Assembly (NCBI GenBank): GCA_035550215.1
Contig: DASZPM010000028.1
Span: forward strand, 1 to 64,000
Origin: JABDFW01 sp035550215
GTDB lineage: Bacteria > Bacteroidota > Bacteroidia > Chitinophagales > Chitinophagaceae
Direction of reading: 5' to 3'
Length of the DNA: 64,000 bases
A model generated the notes under the pieces. That model was not told the origin of the DNA, did not search any database, and saw only the letters and a program-made list of their open reading frames with translations. A program made the translations under genes and the position numbers. Below, one piece after another: positions 25,820 through 34,528 of this stretch; position 1 is the first letter of the stretch; every line of letters begins with the position of its first letter.

Positions 25820-26323
25820 ATGAACTATTACGTTGCCCAGGTAAATATAGCTAAAATGCTTGCCCCTGTTGATAGCCCCGTTATGGCTGATTTTGTTGCC
25901 AATTTAGACAAAATAAATTCATTGGCAGAAGCAAGTGATGGCTTTAGATGGCGCTTGAAAACGGAAGGCAATAACGCCACAGATATAAAAGTGTACGATG
26001 ATGATTTTATTATAGTAAATATGAGCGTATGGCAGGATGTGGAAAGCCTGTTTGCCTTTACTTATCGAAGCAGCCACACGGAAGTATTTAAGCGCCGCAG
26101 GGAGTGGTTTGAAAAAATGAGCGATATGCACATGTGCCTTTGGTATATACCTGCAGATAAAATGCCTGCCGCTATTGATACGGTTGACAGGCTTGACTAT
26201 ATACGAAAGCATGGTGAAACACCTTATGCGTTTACATTTAAAAAGAGGTTTACATTAGAGGAGTACCTGCGTTATATTAATAAGACCGACCCGGCGGGTG
26301 GTGCTACCCGAGTGCGTTATTAA
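25820..26323 (+). CDS. DUF3291 domain protein
   Basis: A 167-aa protein matching the DUF3291 pattern: NYYVAQVNIAKMLAPVDSPVMADFVANLDKIN at the start (here given only as landmarks YYVAQVN and FVANLDKIN), GFRWRLKTE, NMSVWQDVESL, and the His/Trp-rich FKRRREWFEKM with MCLWYIPA. The fold is probably a dimeric ferredoxin-like alpha+beta barrel related to antibiotic-biosynthesis monooxygenases. ATG 25820 is used. It is divergent from HxlR across 31 nt and probably controlled by it. The enzymatic role is unknown. Confidence 0.8.
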   Translation: MNYYVAQVNIAKMLAPVDSPVMADFVANLDKINSLAEASDGFRWRLKTEGNNATDIKVYDDDFIIVNMSVWQDVESLFAFTYRSSHTEVFKRRREWFEKMSDMHMCLWYIPADKMPAAIDTVDRLDYIRKHGETPYAFTFKKRFTLEEYLRYINKTDPAGGATRVRY

Positions 26324-26329
26324 TTTTCG

Positions 26330-26337
26330 TATTTTTG
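26330..26337 (+). promoter_or_regulatory. -7 box TATTTTTG upstream of the TPR gene
   Basis: A perfect TAnnTTTG 76 nt before ATG 26414, with no clear -33 element. It is followed by a perfect AGGCGC/GCGCCT hairpin at 26344-26358, which would sit at the 5' end of the transcript. Confidence 0.35.
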
Positions 26338-26343
26338 TTTATG

Positions 26344-26358
26344 AGGCGCGTAGCGCCT
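26344..26358. other. Perfect 6-bp hairpin before the TPR gene
   Basis: AGGCGC and GCGCCT are separated by GTA. It lies 20 nt after the DUF3291 stop without a T tract, so it may be a transcript-end structure or a leader hairpin of the TPR gene. Confidence 0.35.
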
Positions 26359-26413
26359 GCAACCAAACATTTGCCGCTTCAGGAGATTACTGGTATTATT
26401 AAAATTTGAAGCC

Positions 26414-26917
26414 ATGACGAACAGGTTTGAAGAATTGTATTTGGAAGCAGAAGCAGATATACGTAACAGCAGCTACCACGACGCCTTTTTAAAATACGAA
26501 AGCATATTGTACGAAGAACCGGGATATGCCCCGGCGCATAACTCAATGGGGTGGATTTACAAAACCCAGTTTGATAATTACGAGAAGGCAAAAATGCATT
26601 TTGTAGCGGCCATTAAGGCAGACCCGGCTTACCCGCATCCTTATTTTCACCTTGCAGCCCTATACGCAGATTTAGAGAAATATGATGATTTAAAAAAGCA
26701 CCTCGCCAAATGCCTTAAAATACCTTCCATCGACAAGGCATGGGTGTATTACCGTTATGGCATGATAGAAGAGATTGACGGCCAATATGAAGCCGCCATA
26801 AAAAATTACCGGCATGCCATTTTGCACTGCTTTAATAACGATAAAATAAAGGATTACCAGGCGGATATTGAGCGCTGTAAAACAAAACAGGAAATTGCAG
26901 CGGAGGGTGAATTATAA
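26414..26917 (+). CDS. Tetratricopeptide repeat protein
   Basis: A 167-aa all-helical protein with about three to four TPR units. Landmarks are YHDAFLKYESILYEEPGYAPAH, NYEKAKMHFVAAIKADPAYP and QYEAAIKNYRHAILH, with the canonical Pro/Gly/Tyr spacing. No signal peptide is present, so it is a cytosolic protein-protein interaction scaffold. Its 3' end overlaps the end of the converging SDR gene by 6 nt. Its partner cannot be deduced. Confidence 0.82.
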   Translation: MTNRFEELYLEAEADIRNSSYHDAFLKYESILYEEPGYAPAHNSMGWIYKTQFDNYEKAKMHFVAAIKADPAYPHPYFHLAALYADLEKYDDLKKHLAKCLKIPSIDKAWVYYRYGMIEEIDGQYEAAIKNYRHAILHCFNNDKIKDYQADIERCKTKQEIAAEGEL

Positions 26918-27682
26918 CCTCCCTATCGTTTGCCCGCCATCTACCATTATAACCTGCCCGGTGGAATAAGGAAAATCGCCGCAGGCCAATGCTTTAACCG
27001 CTTTGCCCACATCTTCTGGCAACCCCCAGCGGCTTTGTATGGCAAGGCCCGCAGCAAACAGCTTATCATATTTTTCAATAACACCAGCAGTCATATCAGT
27101 TTTTATAATGCCGGGCTGCACTTCGTACACAGGTATATTATATTCACCCAGCCTTGACGCCCACAGTTTTGTTGCCATAGCAATACCCGCTTTTGAAATG
27201 CAGTATTCACCGCGGTTTACCGAGGCTACCGTTGCTGATATGGATGAGATATTAATAATACAGCAGGGAAATTGCGTATCCTGCTTTTTTTGCTGCACAA
27301 AATAATTGGCAACCTGCTGTGTAAGAAAGTACGGGCCTTTCAGGTTAACGCTTATAAGATGGTCAAAACTTTCTTCCGAAGCCTCCAGTATATCTTTCCG
27401 CTCTTTTGGGGCAATACCTGCATTGTTCACCAGCACATTTAACCGGCCGGATTTAGCCAATACTTCGCCCAGCATTTTTTCCCTGTCCTGTTTATTGGAA
27501 ACATCCCCCTGCACATAATCAACAGTAACGCCATACGCAGCAAGTTCAGCCAAAACGGGCTCAACTGTTTCTTTACCGCGAACGCCGTTTACAGCAATGT
27601 TGAAGCCCACCTTTGCCAACTCTTTGGCTATACCAAGCCCGATGCCCCTTGTGCCGCCTGTTATGAACGCTACCTGTTTCAT
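26912..27682 (-). CDS. Short-chain dehydrogenase/reductase (SDR)
   Basis: A 256-aa classical SDR. It has the cofactor motif TGGTRGIGLG, NNAG (VNNAGIAPKE), the catalytic Ser in ISSISA, the YCISK active-site Tyr/Lys, and the C-terminal GQVIMVDGG. It is usually annotated 3-ketoacyl-ACP reductase, but as the last gene of a carbohydrate operon it more likely oxidises or reduces a sugar or uronate intermediate. It starts 2 nt after the Gfo/Idh/MocA stop. Confidence 0.85.
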   Translation of the reverse strand: MKQVAFITGGTRGIGLGIAKELAKVGFNIAVNGVRGKETVEPVLAELAAYGVTVDYVQGDVSNKQDREKMLGEVLAKSGRLNVLVNNAGIAPKERKDILEASEESFDHLISVNLKGPYFLTQQVANYFVQQKKQDTQFPCCIINISSISATVASVNRGEYCISKAGIAMATKLWASRLGEYNIPVYEVQPGIIKTDMTAGVIEKYDKLFAAGLAIQSRWGLPEDVGKAVKALACGDFPYSTGQVIMVDGGQTIGRL

Positions 27683-27684
27683 AG

Positions 27685-28845
27685 CTAAACCTTCAAATCA
27701 TCAATTGTTACCCATGCTTTTTTCTCCCAGCTCTCTAATCCTTTCTCCGCTAATTGAACCCCTTTTGCCCCTTCCAGTAAATTCCACCTGAAGGGGGTAT
27801 CTTTTACCACGTGTTTTAAAAACAGTTCCCACTGCGCTTTAAAAGCGTTGTCAAAAATTTCCTGCTCAGGCACCTTGCTCCATCCTTCATAAAAATCAAT
27901 AGGTTGTTTTATGTCCGGGTTCCAAACAGGTTTTGGTGTATTGCCGTAGTGCTGTGTCCAGCATTCGCGCAGTCCCGCAACAGCAGAGCCTTTGGTACCA
28001 TCCACCTGCAGCGTAAGCAAATCATCGCGCCGCACCCTGGTTGCCCACGACGAATTAAATTGCGCTATCACGCCTCCATCCAGTTCAAAAACAGCATAAG
28101 CCGCATCGTCGGCAGTTGCTTTGTACGGCTTGCCCTGTTCATCAACCCGTTCCGGTATATGAGTGGCGCCAAGGCAAAACACGCCTTTTACTGCACCAAA
28201 TAAATTATCCAGCACGTAGCGCCAGTGGCACAGCATGTCAACAATAATGCCGCCGTCATCTTCTTTGCGGTAGTTCCAGCTTGGCCGTTGTGCAGGTACG
28301 GTATGTCCTTCAAACACCCAGTACCCAAATTCGCCCCGCACAGATAATATCTTTCCAAAAAAATCATTTTCCATTAAGCGCTTTAGCTTTAACAGGCCGG
28401 GTAGCCACAGTTTGTCCTGCACTACACCGTGTTTTACACCCGCCGCTTCACAAACCTTGTATAATTCCAGGGCTGCTGCGGTGCTTGTAGCAACAGGTTT
28501 TTCACAGTATACATGCTTGCCTGCCTTAGCTGCCTGCTTTACAGCCTCAAACCTTCTGCCGGTTGTTTGCGCGTCAAAATATACATGGTATGCAGGGTTA
28601 TTTATTACGCTGCCCAAATCAGTCGTGTACTTTTCTACGCCGGCCATTTTTGCAAGCTTTTCCAACTTTATTTCATTGCGCCCTACCAATACCGGGTCCG
28701 GCATAATAAACTCGCCCGGCCCCACCTGCACGCCACCCTGTTTTATTATTTCAGCAATGCTGCGCAAAAGATGCTGGTTGGTGCCCATTCTGCCGGTAAC
28801 ACCGTTCATTATAATGCCAACCTTGTGTATAGCTGCGCTGCCCAT
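27685..28845 (-). CDS. Gfo/Idh/MocA family oxidoreductase
   Basis: A 386-aa NAD(P)-dependent sugar dehydrogenase. The N-terminal Rossmann part reads IMNGVTGRMG, with the family's CEKPVA motif after AGKHVY. The C-terminal alpha/beta domain carries GGIIVDMLCHWRYVLD, with the catalytic-region Asp and His. It is tightly packed between the isomerase (15 nt) and SDR (2 nt) genes. It probably oxidises or reduces a sugar released by the GH88 enzyme of the same operon. The start is ATG 28845. Confidence 0.85.
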   Translation of the reverse strand: MGSAAIHKVGIIMNGVTGRMGTNQHLLRSIAEIIKQGGVQVGPGEFIMPDPVLVGRNEIKLEKLAKMAGVEKYTTDLGSVINNPAYHVYFDAQTTGRRFEAVKQAAKAGKHVYCEKPVATSTAAALELYKVCEAAGVKHGVVQDKLWLPGLLKLKRLMENDFFGKILSVRGEFGYWVFEGHTVPAQRPSWNYRKEDDGGIIVDMLCHWRYVLDNLFGAVKGVFCLGATHIPERVDEQGKPYKATADDAAYAVFELDGGVIAQFNSSWATRVRRDDLLTLQVDGTKGSAVAGLRECWTQHYGNTPKPVWNPDIKQPIDFYEGWSKVPEQEIFDNAFKAQWELFLKHVVKDTPFRWNLLEGAKGVQLAEKGLESWEKKAWVTIDDLKV

Positions 28846-28860
28846 AATAATGTTTTAAAG

Positions 28861-29691
28861 TTATGAATGATGTAAATATGCGTTGATGACCTGCTTTAAA
28901 AACAACTGCTGGTCCTGCTGCCAGTAGTGGGATGAAAATATCTCCACTTCGTTAAAACCTGTAAAACCTGCTTCTTCCACCCATCCTCTTATTTGCGGAA
29001 CGTTTATACTTCCTTCCCCCATCAGTCCCCTGTCAAGCAACATATCAGTAGTTGGCAATTTCCAGTCGCAAATATGAAACGCGAACAAATGCCCGTTGTT
29101 TCCGCACCGTTTTACTTCTTTTTCTAAATGGTCATCCCACCATAAATGATACACATCAACGGCTACACCCACATACGGGGAATTAATTTCTTCCGCCATA
29201 TCGTTTGCCTGCTGCAGCGTATTTACAGCGCTGCGGTCCCCCGCATACATGGGGTGCAACGGCTCGATAGCTAATGTAATATTGGCAGCTTTTGCAACCG
29301 GTAAAATTTTATGAATGCCTTCCATTATTTGTTCACGCGACGTTTCAAGCGGTTGCCTTCCATCCGCGCCACACACCAAAACGATTAAAGGGGCGCCAAT
29401 AGCTGCGGCCTGTTCAATAGCCAGTAAGTTATCATCAATTGAGGCCTGCCGCTGCGTTGCATCAACCGACGGAAAAAAACCTCCCCTGCATAACGACACT
29501 ACCTGCATGCCATTATCGTCCAGTATTTTTTTTGCATCTGCCAGGCTCATCCCTTCAAGCGCGTTGCGCCATACAGTAATGGCGGGTACCCCGTTACTAC
29601 GATAGCTCTCCGCGCATTCCAGTAAGTTCCACGGTCTGTTGGTTTGCGTATGTATGCATAATCTTGAAAGGTCTTTTATCTCCTGCGGCAT
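28861..29691 (-). CDS. Sugar phosphate isomerase/epimerase (AP endonuclease 2-like TIM barrel)
   Basis: A 276-aa xylose-isomerase-like TIM barrel. Visible metal-site strands include LAIEPLHP, VAVDVYHLWWDDH, FAFHICDW and FNEVEIFSS, with Glu, Asp, His and Glu in the expected order. ATG 29691 (MPQEIKDLSRLCIH) is chosen because an upstream in-frame start at 29781 would run 44 nt into the GH88 gene and add residues unlike the family. It is part of the GH88 operon and probably interconverts ketose and aldose or epimerises the product. Confidence 0.82.
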   Translation of the reverse strand: MPQEIKDLSRLCIHTQTNRPWNLLECAESYRSNGVPAITVWRNALEGMSLADAKKILDDNGMQVVSLCRGGFFPSVDATQRQASIDDNLLAIEQAAAIGAPLIVLVCGADGRQPLETSREQIMEGIHKILPVAKAANITLAIEPLHPMYAGDRSAVNTLQQANDMAEEINSPYVGVAVDVYHLWWDDHLEKEVKRCGNNGHLFAFHICDWKLPTTDMLLDRGLMGEGSINVPQIRGWVEEAGFTGFNEVEIFSSHYWQQDQQLFLKQVINAYLHHS

Positions 29692-29737
29692 AAATTTCTT
29701 TTGGCAATTTTCCCTTTGATAATAAGCGGGTGTCAAT

Positions 29738-31120
29738 TCATTCAATGCAATTATAAAACACGTAATATTTTCCTTTGTCAATTATACGCTGCATATACAA
29801 CGCTGCTTCACGTATATGATAATCCCCCCACATACACGATTCGCCGTTTGCCACTTTTTGCCCTGGGTGCACATAATCCCACCCATTGGGCTGGTGATAA
29901 ATAGTGTGCAGCAATAAGCCCTGGTGTTCTTCGCCAGTGCTTAAATAGGGTTCATCAAGCAGCGTGTTTAACACAGTAAGGCCAGCCTGCCAGTATTTTT
30001 TGCCACTTTCTTCGTCGCCTTTTTTTACCACGTAACTTCCCAACCGCAGCAAGCCTTGTGCGCCAATAGCCGCCGCCGAACTGTCAACAGGCTCATATTC
30101 ATTAAACGGGTCTGCATTACGACCTAAATAATCACCCAGCTTATACAGGTTGGGTGCGCCTGTATCCCAGTAAGGAACACCGTCAACCGGTGTGTTGCTG
30201 ATAAAAAAATCGCAGGTAGCTTTTGCCGCCTTTAAAAATATAGCTGTGACTTCGCTTCTGCCATTAAACTCAGTCAATGCTGCGTCCGGCAAAGTCTCTA
30301 AAAATTCCAGTTCCTCTGCAAAACCGCACATGGCCCAGCTTAATCCCCGTGTCCATGTAGTAAAACCCGTATATCCTTGTTGCGAATTTGGGCAACGGAA
30401 GTTTCCGTCATTGGTATTAAAAATACTTTCATGCGCTGTGCGCCCCCATATATCATACATGTCTCTCCCTTCTCCATAAAACACAGCGTATTTTGCTGTA
30501 GCCTTTATGTGCAGCAGCGCCCTTTCAAGCAGGTTTATCTTTTTATCATTCTCTGCCTGGAAAACCTGGCCGAGCCTGTAACTAACCATAAGGCTGCGGC
30601 ACGAACGGATGGTGTCAACAAACAACGAATGCGGGCCGTTAAACGAATAAATAAACCCACCGCCATCAGCCGTTTTTGTCCAGCGTGCGGCCTGTACGCA
30701 GCCCGATATTTTTAAAGCCAGTTCATAAAAATGTTTCTCCCATTCATTATGCGGCGTCTTGCCTTCCACCATTAAACGCAGCAGGTTACCATAGGTGCTT
30801 ACATTGTTAAACCCATGGTCATGCACGCCTGTGTGACTAATGTGGGGCGACATTACTTTAACCACGCTTTTTTTCGCGCTTTGTAAAAAATAATCGTCCC
30901 CGGTTGCATCATATTGCAGTATAGCCGAGCCGTACTGGAAGCCCTGTGTCCACTCTGTCCAGCCCCGGGTAGTGTATTTGCCCTGCACTGTAAAAACAGG
31001 TGAGCCTTTCGCAGTATTGTAGTTCTTATCTATACCAGCAATTTTTTTGGCCGACAGTTGCCAAAAGCGCTGCAGCTTAGTGCTTAGTGATTGCGGAGTT
31101 AATGTATTATTGATGACCAT
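29738..31120 (-). CDS. GH88-family unsaturated uronyl hydrolase
   Basis: A 460-aa (alpha/alpha)6-barrel glycoside hydrolase of family GH88. Family enzymes remove the 4,5-unsaturated uronic acid left at the non-reducing end by polysaccharide lyases. Landmarks are RGWTEWTQGFQYGSA, the NNVSTYGNLLRL region, FVDTIRSCR containing a conserved Asp, and TTWTRGLSWAMCGFAEE. No signal peptide is seen, so it works on imported oligosaccharides in the cytoplasm. It lies 5 nt after the symporter gene, which would supply the substrate. Confidence 0.82.
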   Translation of the reverse strand: MVINNTLTPQSLSTKLQRFWQLSAKKIAGIDKNYNTAKGSPVFTVQGKYTTRGWTEWTQGFQYGSAILQYDATGDDYFLQSAKKSVVKVMSPHISHTGVHDHGFNNVSTYGNLLRLMVEGKTPHNEWEKHFYELALKISGCVQAARWTKTADGGGFIYSFNGPHSLFVDTIRSCRSLMVSYRLGQVFQAENDKKINLLERALLHIKATAKYAVFYGEGRDMYDIWGRTAHESIFNTNDGNFRCPNSQQGYTGFTTWTRGLSWAMCGFAEELEFLETLPDAALTEFNGRSEVTAIFLKAAKATCDFFISNTPVDGVPYWDTGAPNLYKLGDYLGRNADPFNEYEPVDSSAAAIGAQGLLRLGSYVVKKGDEESGKKYWQAGLTVLNTLLDEPYLSTGEEHQGLLLHTIYHQPNGWDYVHPGQKVANGESCMWGDYHIREAALYMQRIIDKGKYYVFYNCIE

Positions 31121-31125
31121 AAAAA

Positions 31126-32568
31126 TTATTCAGCTTCATTTTTTGAAACGGTAACAGCGCTTAGTTGCTGCGGGCGCATAATGCCCCGGGCTATGCCCGA
31201 TACAAGGCTTAATAACACAAGACTGATAAATAACCACAATTCAATATTAAGCCCTTCAAATTTCGGAGGTATTTTACCCGCCAGCGACAAAAGAAATATG
31301 GCAAGGGCGGCCGCAGTAAATAAAATTATTTCACCGCCTGGTTTGCGTTTACATAATACTGCCGTGATTACCATGGGCGCCATCATAGCTGTGCCGGTAA
31401 AGCTGGTTTTAGAAAGCAGTGCTAACTGGTCTGAAACGGTAATAGCTGTAAAAAAAGTAATCGAGGCAAATAAAACCAGTGAAAATTTAACCTTTATCAT
31501 CACACCTTTGTCTGTACCGCTGAGCAGTGACCGCAGCTCGGAGCCCAGCGCGAATATTTTTGAGTTTGTTGCAGACAGTACACAAGCAAATAAACCAATA
31601 ATGGCTAACCCCGCAACTATGCCCGCCTGGTCAGACAACAATGCCTTACCCAGAAAATCCTGTGTTGTTGAAGACGCATAAAATATGGCGCCGTAAAACC
31701 CAATAAAAGCAGTGGGAAAAATTACCAGCACAGCAAAAATGCCCACCGCCACTGCCATCCTGTGCAGTGAGGCGGAATTTTTTAATACCACGATACGCGT
31801 TGACATTTGGGGCTGGGTAACAGGTATCATCACCACCGCTATTAATGATGTGATGAGGAACTGTTTATTAAACAAACCATTGGGCCCGGGGACAGAAAGC
31901 AGTTTATCATTAATGTGCTGCACTTTTTCAACCGCCCCTGTAAAACCGCCCACTTTGCTAAGGCATCCTATACATATAAGCCAGATGGTGAGCAGCAGCA
32001 ACATGCCCTGTATAACATCACTATACACAAGCGCTTTAAAGCCGCCGATTTGAGAGTAGATAAGAATAAGAATTATGGTTATTAAAGCCCAGGCCCAAAG
32101 CGGGAGCAGCGCCGGGAATGCCGCGCTCATAAATATAGCCATGCCTTTTACCTGTATAGCTGCATACGGTACAAGAAAAATAAATGCGCCCGCAAACAAC
32201 ACGTATCCCGCCCATTTATTTTGATACACTGTTGTTAGTAAGCCTGCCATGCCTTTAAAGCCAAGCTGCTTTACCTTTTTACGCACCCTGAAACCAAACC
32301 ACAATATCATAAACACCATCGCGCCGTCCGACACGCCAAGAAACACCCATGCCCCCACACCATGAACACGAAAAAAATCAGGCATGCCTAAAAAAGTAAA
32401 ACTGCTGAAAAGCGCTGCAGAAAAAGTCAGCAATCCCAACACCGGGCCGATGCTTTTGCCAGCCAGCATAAACTCGTCGGCAGACTTGTGTTTTACAAAG
32501 GTTTTATAGGCTGCATAACAAAGCAATGCAATGTATATGGCGCCAAAGGTTATAGCCCACATTGTCAT
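31126..32568 (-). CDS. Sodium:solute symporter (SSS family)
   Basis: A 480-aa multi-span membrane protein with about 13 segments, of the SSSF type. Conserved patterns include DEFMLAGKSIGPVLG after the first helix, FSSFTFLGMPDFFR, YSQIGGFKALVYSDVIQG and IPVTQPQMSTRI. It probably takes up the (unsaturated) uronate oligosaccharide or monosaccharide with sodium. Its start overlaps the stop of the small membrane protein by 4 nt (ATGA), and it is followed by GH88 after 5 nt. Confidence 0.88.
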   Translation of the reverse strand: MTMWAITFGAIYIALLCYAAYKTFVKHKSADEFMLAGKSIGPVLGLLTFSAALFSSFTFLGMPDFFRVHGVGAWVFLGVSDGAMVFMILWFGFRVRKKVKQLGFKGMAGLLTTVYQNKWAGYVLFAGAFIFLVPYAAIQVKGMAIFMSAAFPALLPLWAWALITIILILIYSQIGGFKALVYSDVIQGMLLLLTIWLICIGCLSKVGGFTGAVEKVQHINDKLLSVPGPNGLFNKQFLITSLIAVVMIPVTQPQMSTRIVVLKNSASLHRMAVAVGIFAVLVIFPTAFIGFYGAIFYASSTTQDFLGKALLSDQAGIVAGLAIIGLFACVLSATNSKIFALGSELRSLLSGTDKGVMIKVKFSLVLFASITFFTAITVSDQLALLSKTSFTGTAMMAPMVITAVLCKRKPGGEIILFTAAALAIFLLSLAGKIPPKFEGLNIELWLFISLVLLSLVSGIARGIMRPQQLSAVTVSKNEAE

Positions 32569-32780
32569 GGCTGCTCATCCTCCTCAACTTTCCTGTAAGC
32601 TATGGCGGCCTGCCATGTAAGTATTATGAATATGATGGTTACCAGCACGCCCATCCACAAGGTATATGGTAACCCAAGCAACTCGGGCCTGTACATGCCC
32701 GGCGGCGTTAGCAGTGGCGTAAATACGGCGATGGTTAAAGCAAGCGCCAGGAAATTAATTACCAGTAGCCTTTTTTTCAT
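32565..32780 (-). CDS. Small two-helix membrane protein, partner of the symporter
   Basis: A 71-aa protein with two membrane segments (about 5-25 and 36-58) separated by TPPGMYRPELLGLPY, then an acidic tail. Similar DUF3311/YhdT-like small proteins precede SSS symporters and are thought to be accessory subunits. ATG 32780 (MKKRLLVINFLAL) is chosen over a start 42 nt upstream, which would add a non-conserved segment. It overlaps the symporter start by 4 nt and is the first gene of the operon. Confidence 0.75.
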   Translation of the reverse strand: MKKRLLVINFLALALTIAVFTPLLTPPGMYRPELLGLPYTLWMGVLVTIIFIILTWQAAIAYRKVEEDEQP

Positions 32781-32873
32781 ACAGCAGGTTTTAAAGGTTA
32801 CAGTAATAAATGTAGTAAACATGCACGATTTAGGAAAATAATATAAGAGATAAATGGATACTACTGACGCTGC

Positions 32874-32906
32874 AAATAAAAAGAGCAGAGATGTGTCCCT
32901 GCTCTT
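32874..32906 (-). terminator. Terminator of the M28 peptidase gene
   Basis: On the minus strand AAGAGCAG (32899-32906) pairs perfectly with CTGCTCTT (32881-32888) around a 10-nt loop. It is followed by a T-rich run (32874-32880), starting about 23 nt past the stop codon. Confidence 0.85.
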
Positions 32907-32929
32907 AACTATGGCGAATATTTAATTTC

Positions 32930-34420
32930 TTACTTCAGCGGTATATCTCTAACCAGCATGTTATCCCTGTTGGCCATTGCCCAGGCCGTGTAAAAAACAA
33001 GTTTTACCCGTTTTGCCATCAGGTCAAAATTAATTTTATCAACTGTGTCGGTAGGGCGGTGGTAATCTTTATGCGTGCCGTTAAAATAAAAAATTACGGG
33101 TACGCCGTGTTTTGCAAAATTGTAATGGTCGCTGCGATAGTAAAAACGGTTAGGGTCTTTCGGGTCATTAAAGCGCCTGTCAAGTTCAAGGTGCATCGTG
33201 CTGTTATTTACGCTGTCAGATATTTTCATCAAATCGCTGCTCAACTTGTCTTCACCAATAACGTATATATAATTTAAAGAGTCTCCTTTATAATTCGGGT
33301 CAATTCTTCCCACCATATCTGTATTTAAATCAACGGAAGTTTTTTCCAGCGGAAATACAGGGTGTGTCGTATAATAATCACTTCCCCACAAGCCTTCCTC
33401 CTCGCCTGACACCGTCATAAATATCATAGTCCGGCGCGGGCCCTGGCCTTTTGCTTTGGCTTTTGCAAAAGTTTGTGCAATTTCCAAAACGCTGGTAGTA
33501 CCGCTGCCATCATCATCTGCGCCGTAATAAATAACGCTGTCACGCTTGCCTAAGTGGTCATAATGGCCGGTAACAAGCACATACTCATCTTTTTTATCCG
33601 TGCCGGGCAGTACACCAATAACATCACTGCTTTCAAGTGTATTGGTCGTTGTATTAATATCAAGCGACAGTGTTGCGTCGTACACCCCTCTTACAGCCTT
33701 TTTCAAATCATTAAAGCTGCTGCCGGGTTTTCCCACTATAGCCGCCGCTTCATTAACTGAGACGGTTATTACTGGCGTAGATAAACCGTTGCGCTTGGTT
33801 ACATACATGCTGCCCTTAAGTGAGGCGGTTTTGACTTTTGGGTAATCTTTTGATATAATGATAATTCCCTTTGCGCCTTTTGAAATAAGGGCCATTAGCT
33901 TTGCGCGTGCAGCGCGAAAATTGGGCCTTTCTCCGTCTGCCGGCGTGCCGTCAAGTACCATTACCCACTTATCTTTCACATCAAGGCCGCTGTAGTCATT
34001 ATTGGTTGAATCTGTCATGCCATACTGTGCAAAAATTATTTCACCAGCCTTCCATGAGCCTGAAATAAATGACTGCGGGCTTATGTTAAAGTCTTTATCC
34101 AGCGTCAGCGCAGTGCCATTAATATTAAGTGACACGCTGCTGAGCGAGTCCTGGTAAACAGGATATTTTAACTGGTAGCCTTCCGGCGTGGCGGGCTGTA
34201 ACCCGATGCTTTTAAAAAAGTTTTCAATATAAGCTGCGGCCCTCTTTTGCCCCGGCGTTGCTGTTTCGCGGCCTTCCATCTGGGCACTGGCAATAACTGT
34301 AAGTTTGGCTTTAAGGTCTTTAGCCGTAATGTTGCCGGCAAATTTTTGCGCCTTGCTGTTTGTTTGCGCTTCGGCGCCCGCTGTTAACAGTATTGCTAAC
34401 GGCACCAGTAATTTTCTCAT
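32930..34420 (-). CDS. Secreted M28 zinc aminopeptidase
   Basis: A 496-aa exported metallopeptidase: signal peptide 1-18 (ending AGAEAQ), a PA-like inserted domain (about 110-250), and the M28 catalytic domain. The zinc ligands appear as TGHYDHLG (His, Asp), ADDDGSGTT (bridging Asp), SGEEEG (Glu pair), NTDMVGR (Asp) and SDHYNFAKHG (His). Family enzymes release N-terminal amino acids from peptides in the periplasm or outside. The gene appears to be monocistronic, with its own terminator. Confidence 0.9.
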   Translation of the reverse strand: MRKLLVPLAILLTAGAEAQTNSKAQKFAGNITAKDLKAKLTVIASAQMEGRETATPGQKRAAAYIENFFKSIGLQPATPEGYQLKYPVYQDSLSSVSLNINGTALTLDKDFNISPQSFISGSWKAGEIIFAQYGMTDSTNNDYSGLDVKDKWVMVLDGTPADGERPNFRAARAKLMALISKGAKGIIIISKDYPKVKTASLKGSMYVTKRNGLSTPVITVSVNEAAAIVGKPGSSFNDLKKAVRGVYDATLSLDINTTTNTLESSDVIGVLPGTDKKDEYVLVTGHYDHLGKRDSVIYYGADDDGSGTTSVLEIAQTFAKAKAKGQGPRRTMIFMTVSGEEEGLWGSDYYTTHPVFPLEKTSVDLNTDMVGRIDPNYKGDSLNYIYVIGEDKLSSDLMKISDSVNNSTMHLELDRRFNDPKDPNRFYYRSDHYNFAKHGVPVIFYFNGTHKDYHRPTDTVDKINFDLMAKRVKLVFYTAWAMANRDNMLVRDIPLK

Positions 34421-34463
34421 GTGTGTTATTTATAGTTTCAGAAATACAACAGCAATGCTACAT

Positions 34464-34490
34464 AATAAACAATAGTAACTGTTGTTTATT
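34464..34490. other. AT-rich inverted repeat between tatC and the M28 gene
   Basis: AATAAACAA (34464-34472) and TTGTTTATT (34482-34490) form a perfect 9-bp inverted repeat with a 9-nt centre, 43 nt before the M28 start. It could be an operator or a weak tatC transcript end. Confidence 0.35.
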
Positions 34491-34528
34491 GGATAAATGG
34501 CAACGGTCAGCCAGTTAAGGGTTGGCCA

